The notes under the pieces: model-generated | Database searches by the model: none | Told to the model about the DNA's origin: nothing | Seen by the model: only the letters and a program-made list of their open reading frames with translations | DNA from: Bacillota bacterium | GTDB taxonomy: Bacteria > Bacillota > Dehalobacteriia > UBA4068 > UBA4997 | DNA: 11,019 nt | Direction: 5' to 3' | Assembly: GCA_017398165.1 (NCBI GenBank) | Contig: JAFQHB010000023.1 | Coordinates: 1 to 11,019 of the forward strand | Shown: one piece after another, positions 8,335-11,019 of the stretch | Layout: each line of letters opens with the position of its first letter | Position numbering within the stretch: position 1 is the first letter of the stretch | Translations under genes and position numbers: made by a program

Positions 8335-8437
8335 CTGGCTCGGATTTCTTCTTTGAAACAAAAGATATTTTGGGCTGTTTCGGAGCAACTGTGGGGATTC
8401 GAACTCTACATTGCTCGGATTTGAACTGAATAAGCCT

Positions 8438-8478
8438 CTGTGCCCTTTTTGAAATTACGTGTTTCAAAAAGGGCACAG
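8438..8478. repeat. Perfect 17-bp inverted repeat with 7-bp centre
   Basis: CTGTGCCCTTTTTGAAA (8438-8454) and its exact reverse complement (8462-8478) flank TTACGTG. Neither strand has a T run after the stem, so it is not an ordinary intrinsic terminator. Two inverted arms around a 6-8 bp centre is the layout of a tyrosine-recombinase core site; a dimeric-repressor operator or an RNA hairpin in the leader of the next gene are alternatives. Confidence 0.85.
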
Positions 8479-8497
8479 CTCCTGCTCAACCACCCAG

Positions 8498-8530
8498 GCC
8501 GGTATCCATTTTCGGATACCGGCTTTTTTT
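8498..8530 (+). terminator. Intrinsic terminator just upstream of the first element gene
   Basis: GCCGGTATCC (8498-8507) and GGATACCGGC (8514-8523) form a perfect 10-bp stem with a 6-base loop, followed directly by seven T (8524-8530). The ribosome binding site of the next gene lies only 10 bases further on, too close for a promoter between them, so transcription of that gene must pass through this terminator. Confidence 0.85.
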
Positions 8531-8554
8531 ATTTCACCAAAAGGAGTGTCGATT

Positions 8555-9241
8555 ATGAACGCAGAGCAAAAGAAAATGTACTTCACAGAAACTGCCCTTG
8601 CCCTCAACCGTGAGGGCTTCCATGCTGAAACGATCTTGGGCGGCACGCTCGGTGTCTGGCTGGATGATGAGCCGCTCTGTGAAGTTAACGAGGTCGGCGG
8701 CATCACCTACCGTGGAGAGAATATCTCTACCCCAGAGCGTGTGGCCGCAAAAGATAAAGCCTACAGGATCGTCAGCAGTACCGCGCAATATATGAAACAG
8801 ATGGAGCAAGCTCCCCCGCTGAAGGCCGTTGGCTTGGAGGATCAGTACAAGCTGCTGGCCGAATTCAATGGTACTCTGTTTGCGGGAATGTATAGCCGGT
8901 ATGGTGTGCAATTCGTCACATGGGAGCGTGATCACGATGGAGCTGGCTTGCATTGGGGCCACTACTTCAGCGGAAACTACGATGGCGCCAAGCAGGATTT
9001 CGCCACCCGCTCCGGCCTCATCTCTGAACAGCAGATCTTCAAGGATGAGCAGCTCATCGAGATATACCGATGCTGCGCCGACACGCTGGACGCTGGCTTC
9101 GACCTGACCTATGAACAGGAGAAATGCATCAAGAGCGTGCAGGAGCAAATCGAAAATGGGATGCCGGATATCATGAGCCGCATCCGAGAACAGGATCAGC
9201 ACACCGTAGATCTCGACTATGGTCAGGAACAGAAAATGTAA
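8555..9241 (+). CDS. Conserved mobile-element protein of unknown function
   Basis: A 228-residue soluble protein with no signal peptide or membrane segment. I know this type of sequence from conjugative elements of gut Bacillota but cannot attach a function. Segments that look conserved from memory are LCEVNEVGGITY (41-52), APPLKAVGLEDQYKLLAEFNG (86-106), YGVQFVTWERD (116-126), GHYFSGNYDGAKQDFATRSGLI (135-156) and EQLIEIYRCCADTLD (165-179). The last 40 residues are rich in acidic residues and glutamine. ATG 8555 is preceded by AAAGGAG with good spacing. A GTG-started frame at 8459 would add 32 residues translated from the inverted repeat and the terminator, which is unlikely. The gene is bracketed by terminators at 8498-8530 and 9256-9294. 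It sits with an antirestriction gene, so a role in establishment in a new host is possible but unproven. Confidence 0.8.
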   Translation: MNAEQKKMYFTETALALNREGFHAETILGGTLGVWLDDEPLCEVNEVGGITYRGENISTPERVAAKDKAYRIVSSTAQYMKQMEQAPPLKAVGLEDQYKLLAEFNGTLFAGMYSRYGVQFVTWERDHDGAGLHWGHYFSGNYDGAKQDFATRSGLISEQQIFKDEQLIEIYRCCADTLDAGFDLTYEQEKCIKSVQEQIENGMPDIMSRIREQDQHTVDLDYGQEQKM

Positions 9242-9255
9242 TATGACACCGTAAG

Positions 9256-9294
9256 GGGCCGGAGTTTTAGAAATAAGACTCCGGCCCTTTTTTT
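9256..9294 (+). terminator. Intrinsic terminator between the first two element genes
   Basis: GGGCCGGAGT (9256-9265) and ACTCCGGCCC (9278-9287) pair perfectly, and three further pairs (T9266-T9268 with A9275-G9277) close the loop. Seven T follow at 9288-9294. GGAGG of the next gene is at 9304-9308, ten bases later, so again no promoter fits between the terminator and the gene. Confidence 0.88.
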
Positions 9295-9314
9295 CGTTTG
9301 TGAGGAGGAAAAAG

Positions 9315-9542
9315 ATGCGTTTTTATGCTCACAGATTCCGGAGGATGCACGCTCCAGACTGCGCCCGTATCCCGGAACCCAAAACCATGTGTTCATTGTT
9401 CAACCGCTGCGAGGGCTGTCCTTATCCAAGTCATGGCTTCATCTGCTGGAGCGGGAATGGCCAGTGTATGCGGGAGTTCATGAAAATACTTGATAAAGGA
9501 GTTGAAGAAAATGATGATACAAGCGGTACTGAGCAACGCTGA
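9315..9542 (+). CDS. Small six-cysteine protein of unknown function
   Basis: A 75-residue product starting at ATG 9315, six bases after GGAGG (9304-9308); GTG 9300 lies before the ribosome binding site and is rejected. The N-terminus is strongly basic (RFYAHRFRR). Cysteines are at 16, 26, 32, 35, 44 and 51, with CEGC at 32-35 and aromatic residues around GFICW. The spacing suggests one or two metal sites, probably zinc, but I match it to no named zinc-finger family. The C-terminus turns acidic (EENDDTSGTEQ). Its last 32 bases overlap the start of the ardA-like gene, so the two are probably translationally linked. A nucleic-acid-binding or regulatory role is a guess. Confidence 0.7.
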   Translation: MRFYAHRFRRMHAPDCARIPEPKTMCSLFNRCEGCPYPSHGFICWSGNGQCMREFMKILDKGVEENDDTSGTEQR

Positions 9543-10716
9543 CCACCCCGAATACGGTGTTGCGACGATCCCGTTCCCTATTCCCAAAGAGCAGTATGAC
9601 CAGTGCATTGAGATGGTAAGGGCATTGGAGATCGGCGATCCTTTCAAAAGGGATTGCAAGGTTGCATCAATCGACAGTGCGTTTTCTGTCTTGAAAATCA
9701 CCGAGAATCTCCGCGTCAATCTGGACGAGCTGGACTATCTGGCAAGGCGGCTGGATAGCTTCGATGTAGGCGAGGCCGCACAATTCCAGGCCATGGCAAG
9801 CAAGCTGGAACTGTTCGAGCTGAAAGACCTCATCAACCTGACCTTCTGCTGTCAGCAGGCTACGGTCATCACCGACTTTTCCGATTTGGAGCAGATAGGT
9901 CGTGACCACTATATGAATCTCCACGGCGGTGGAGCAAGTGTTCAGGAATTAGAGGATCTGGATGGCGTGGAAACCGCGATCCTGCTCATCGATGCCGGTG
10001 GCGGCACAATCACCCGCTACGGTGTAGTCTATGACAACGGCATGAAGCTGGACCAGTCCTATGATGGCAAACACTTTCCCGCCTACCTCTACGAGCCGTG
10101 TATGCTCATGGTCGCACTGACATCGCAGAAGGAGCCGGAGAACACGGAGAACATCACATGGCTCTACCTCCCCGCAGCCAAAGGGCAGATCGAGCGTGCA
10201 ATGGAGCGCTCCGGCATCGAAATCCCGACAGATATGCGATTCCGGTTTGGAGACAGTATGCTCCCTGCCGAGGTGGATGCAGCGTTGGACTTCAAGCACG
10301 AAAGTATCTTCGAGCTGAACGACATGGCAAGGGCCGTGAGCAAACTTTCTCACAGCGACCAGCAGAAGCTGGGAGCAGTGGTGACCATGGCCGAGCCAGA
10401 GTACGCCTCCCAGATCTGCCATCTGGCCAAGAATCTGGATCAATTCGAATTTGCCCCCGGCGCTCACACCCCTGCGGAATACGGCAAGTACATGATTCAG
10501 GAGTCCGGACACTTCGAATATGACCAAAATCTGGACGAGTTCTATGACTATGAGAAGTATGGCCTGCAGCGCATGGAACAGGAATCCGGTATGTTTACCG
10601 ACCGGGGCTACATCTCCTACCACGGCACGATGAGTCTGGAGGAGCTGATGATGGAAGATCCTGCCGAGCAGTATCAGAAAGAGCAAACCTTTCAAATGGG
10701 AGGAATGTCCCTGTGA
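9511..10716 (+). CDS. ardA: ArdA-type antirestriction protein, long tandem form
   Basis: ArdA proteins mimic DNA and block type I restriction-modification enzymes, protecting incoming conjugative DNA. The C-terminal part reads like ArdA: LAKNLDQFEF (305-314), the stretch around AEYGKYMIQESG (322-333), LDEFYDYEKYG (341-351) and FTDRGYISYHG (362-372). By hand count there are about 70 Asp/Glu against 31 Arg/Lys, as expected for a DNA mimic. At 401 residues it is far longer than Tn916 ArdA (about 166). The N-terminal half looks like a second copy: residues about 18-140 align with about 216-338 (FPIPKEQYDQCIEMVRALEIG with LPAAKGQIERAMERSGIEI; LDELDYLARRL with IFELNDMARAV). ATG 9511 has AAGGAG at 9496-9501; homologs from memory begin MIQAVLSN, so ATG 9514 is possible. 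It overlaps the genes on both sides. Confidence 0.8.
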   Translation: MMIQAVLSNADHPEYGVATIPFPIPKEQYDQCIEMVRALEIGDPFKRDCKVASIDSAFSVLKITENLRVNLDELDYLARRLDSFDVGEAAQFQAMASKLELFELKDLINLTFCCQQATVITDFSDLEQIGRDHYMNLHGGGASVQELEDLDGVETAILLIDAGGGTITRYGVVYDNGMKLDQSYDGKHFPAYLYEPCMLMVALTSQKEPENTENITWLYLPAAKGQIERAMERSGIEIPTDMRFRFGDSMLPAEVDAALDFKHESIFELNDMARAVSKLSHSDQQKLGAVVTMAEPEYASQICHLAKNLDQFEFAPGAHTPAEYGKYMIQESGHFEYDQNLDEFYDYEKYGLQRMEQESGMFTDRGYISYHGTMSLEELMMEDPAEQYQKEQTFQMGGMSL

Positions 10717-11019
10717 AGGAGCAGACTGATCTGAGAGCTGTCAAGGCTCTGGCTCACGCCATGCTCGATCTTGACATTGAGCAAACGAGGCTCTCACCGC
10801 TTGTGGTAAAGCACCCCTTTACCGACAATGGGATCAGCGGAGTCCGAAAGCCTGACGGCAGTATCGCCATTGCCGACCTGCTGAACAAACCGGATGACCT
10901 TGCACTGTGGCGCAAGCAGGTCGGAGGTGTGATCGATGAAGCAGACTCTGCATTCCAAATCTACATGATGGTCACCAAATCCTATGCTCTTGGGTTTCTG
11001 AAATTTGCCCGTAACTCCC
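10713..11019 (+). CDS. Unknown mobile-element protein, 3' end cut by window edge
   Basis: A frame opens at GTG 10713, overlaps the ardA stop by four bases (GTGA), and has no stop over 102 codons to the edge. GGGAGG at 10698-10703 provides a ribosome binding site 9 bases upstream. The visible part begins MKEQTDLRAVKALAHAMLD and continues with SPLVVKHPFTDNG, a segment with NKPDDLALWRKQVGGVIDEAD, and FQIYMMVTKSYALGFLKFA. It looks soluble and helical. I recall similar N-termini in element and phage proteins of gut Bacillota, but the part that would reveal a function is outside the window. Overlap with ardA indicates translational coupling and one operon. Confidence 0.7.
   Translation, partial: MKEQTDLRAVKALAHAMLDLDIEQTRLSPLVVKHPFTDNGISGVRKPDGSIAIADLLNKPDDLALWRKQVGGVIDEADSAFQIYMMVTKSYALGFLKFARNS

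Larger units (their letters stand above)
8268..11019 (+). mobile_element. Left part of an integrated element next to ssrA
   Basis: Immediately after ssrA the gene content becomes that of integrative and conjugative elements of gut Bacillota: an unknown conserved protein, a cysteine-rich small protein, an ArdA-type antirestriction protein and a further unknown protein. Codon use changes as well: in the first of these genes only about 2 of 16 alanine codons are GCG, whereas proC uses GCG heavily. The left boundary lies somewhere between 8265 and about 8480 and cannot be placed exactly. No integrase, excisionase, relaxase or type IV secretion gene is in view, so the element type and its right end are unknown. 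Confidence 0.6.

Noticed and set aside
8459..8554. Upstream GTG extension of the first element gene
   Set aside because: It would translate an inverted repeat and a terminator, while ATG 8555 has a well-placed AAAGGAG.
8268..11019. CRISPR array, insertion sequence or toxin-antitoxin pair in the element part
   Set aside because: No regularly spaced repeats, transposase or recognisable toxin or antitoxin frame was found in the visible part.

Overview
The window looks like a chromosomal stretch of a Bacillota bacterium (Clostridia or Negativicutes are both possible) that is interrupted at its right end by an integrated mobile element. The taxonomic hint comes from a GerMN-domain protein, the nifS-thiI pair and the rnr-smpB-ssrA order. 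No 16S or species-specific marker is present, so I do not go below phylum. All genes I accept are on the + strand.

Region 1 (1-7810) is GC-rich core chromosome. It holds the 3' end of a GerMN-domain protein with its own terminator, then proC (last step of proline synthesis). After a 241-base gap of unusual sequence comes a closely spaced run: degV (fatty-acid-binding DegV family), a NifS/IscS-type cysteine desulfurase, thiI (tRNA 4-thiouridine synthetase), rnr (RNase R) and smpB. The desulfurase and ThiI probably form one sulfur-transfer pair. RNase R and SmpB belong with tmRNA in ribosome rescue and decay of non-stop mRNA.

Region 2 (7810-8335) holds ssrA (tmRNA), complete from acceptor stem to T arm. 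Its tag can be read as GNRNYALAA, with a glycine resume codon. A strong hairpin and T-rich stretch follow.

Region 3 (about 8270-11019) has a different character. Alanine codons shift from GCG to GCC/GCT/GCA, and the gene content becomes that of integrative and conjugative elements of gut Bacillota: a conserved protein of unknown function, a small six-cysteine protein, a long ArdA-type antirestriction protein, and the start of another unknown protein cut by the window edge. ssrA is a well-known integration target, so the left end of the element probably lies between 8265 and about 8480. No integrase, relaxase or second att copy is visible, so the other end must be outside the window.

The most interesting points are in region 3. 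There is a perfect 17-bp inverted repeat around a 7-bp centre next to ssrA. Two strong intrinsic terminators sit directly in front of ribosome binding sites, which suggests antitermination or a condition-dependent switch. The ArdA-like protein appears to be two ArdA-like units in tandem.
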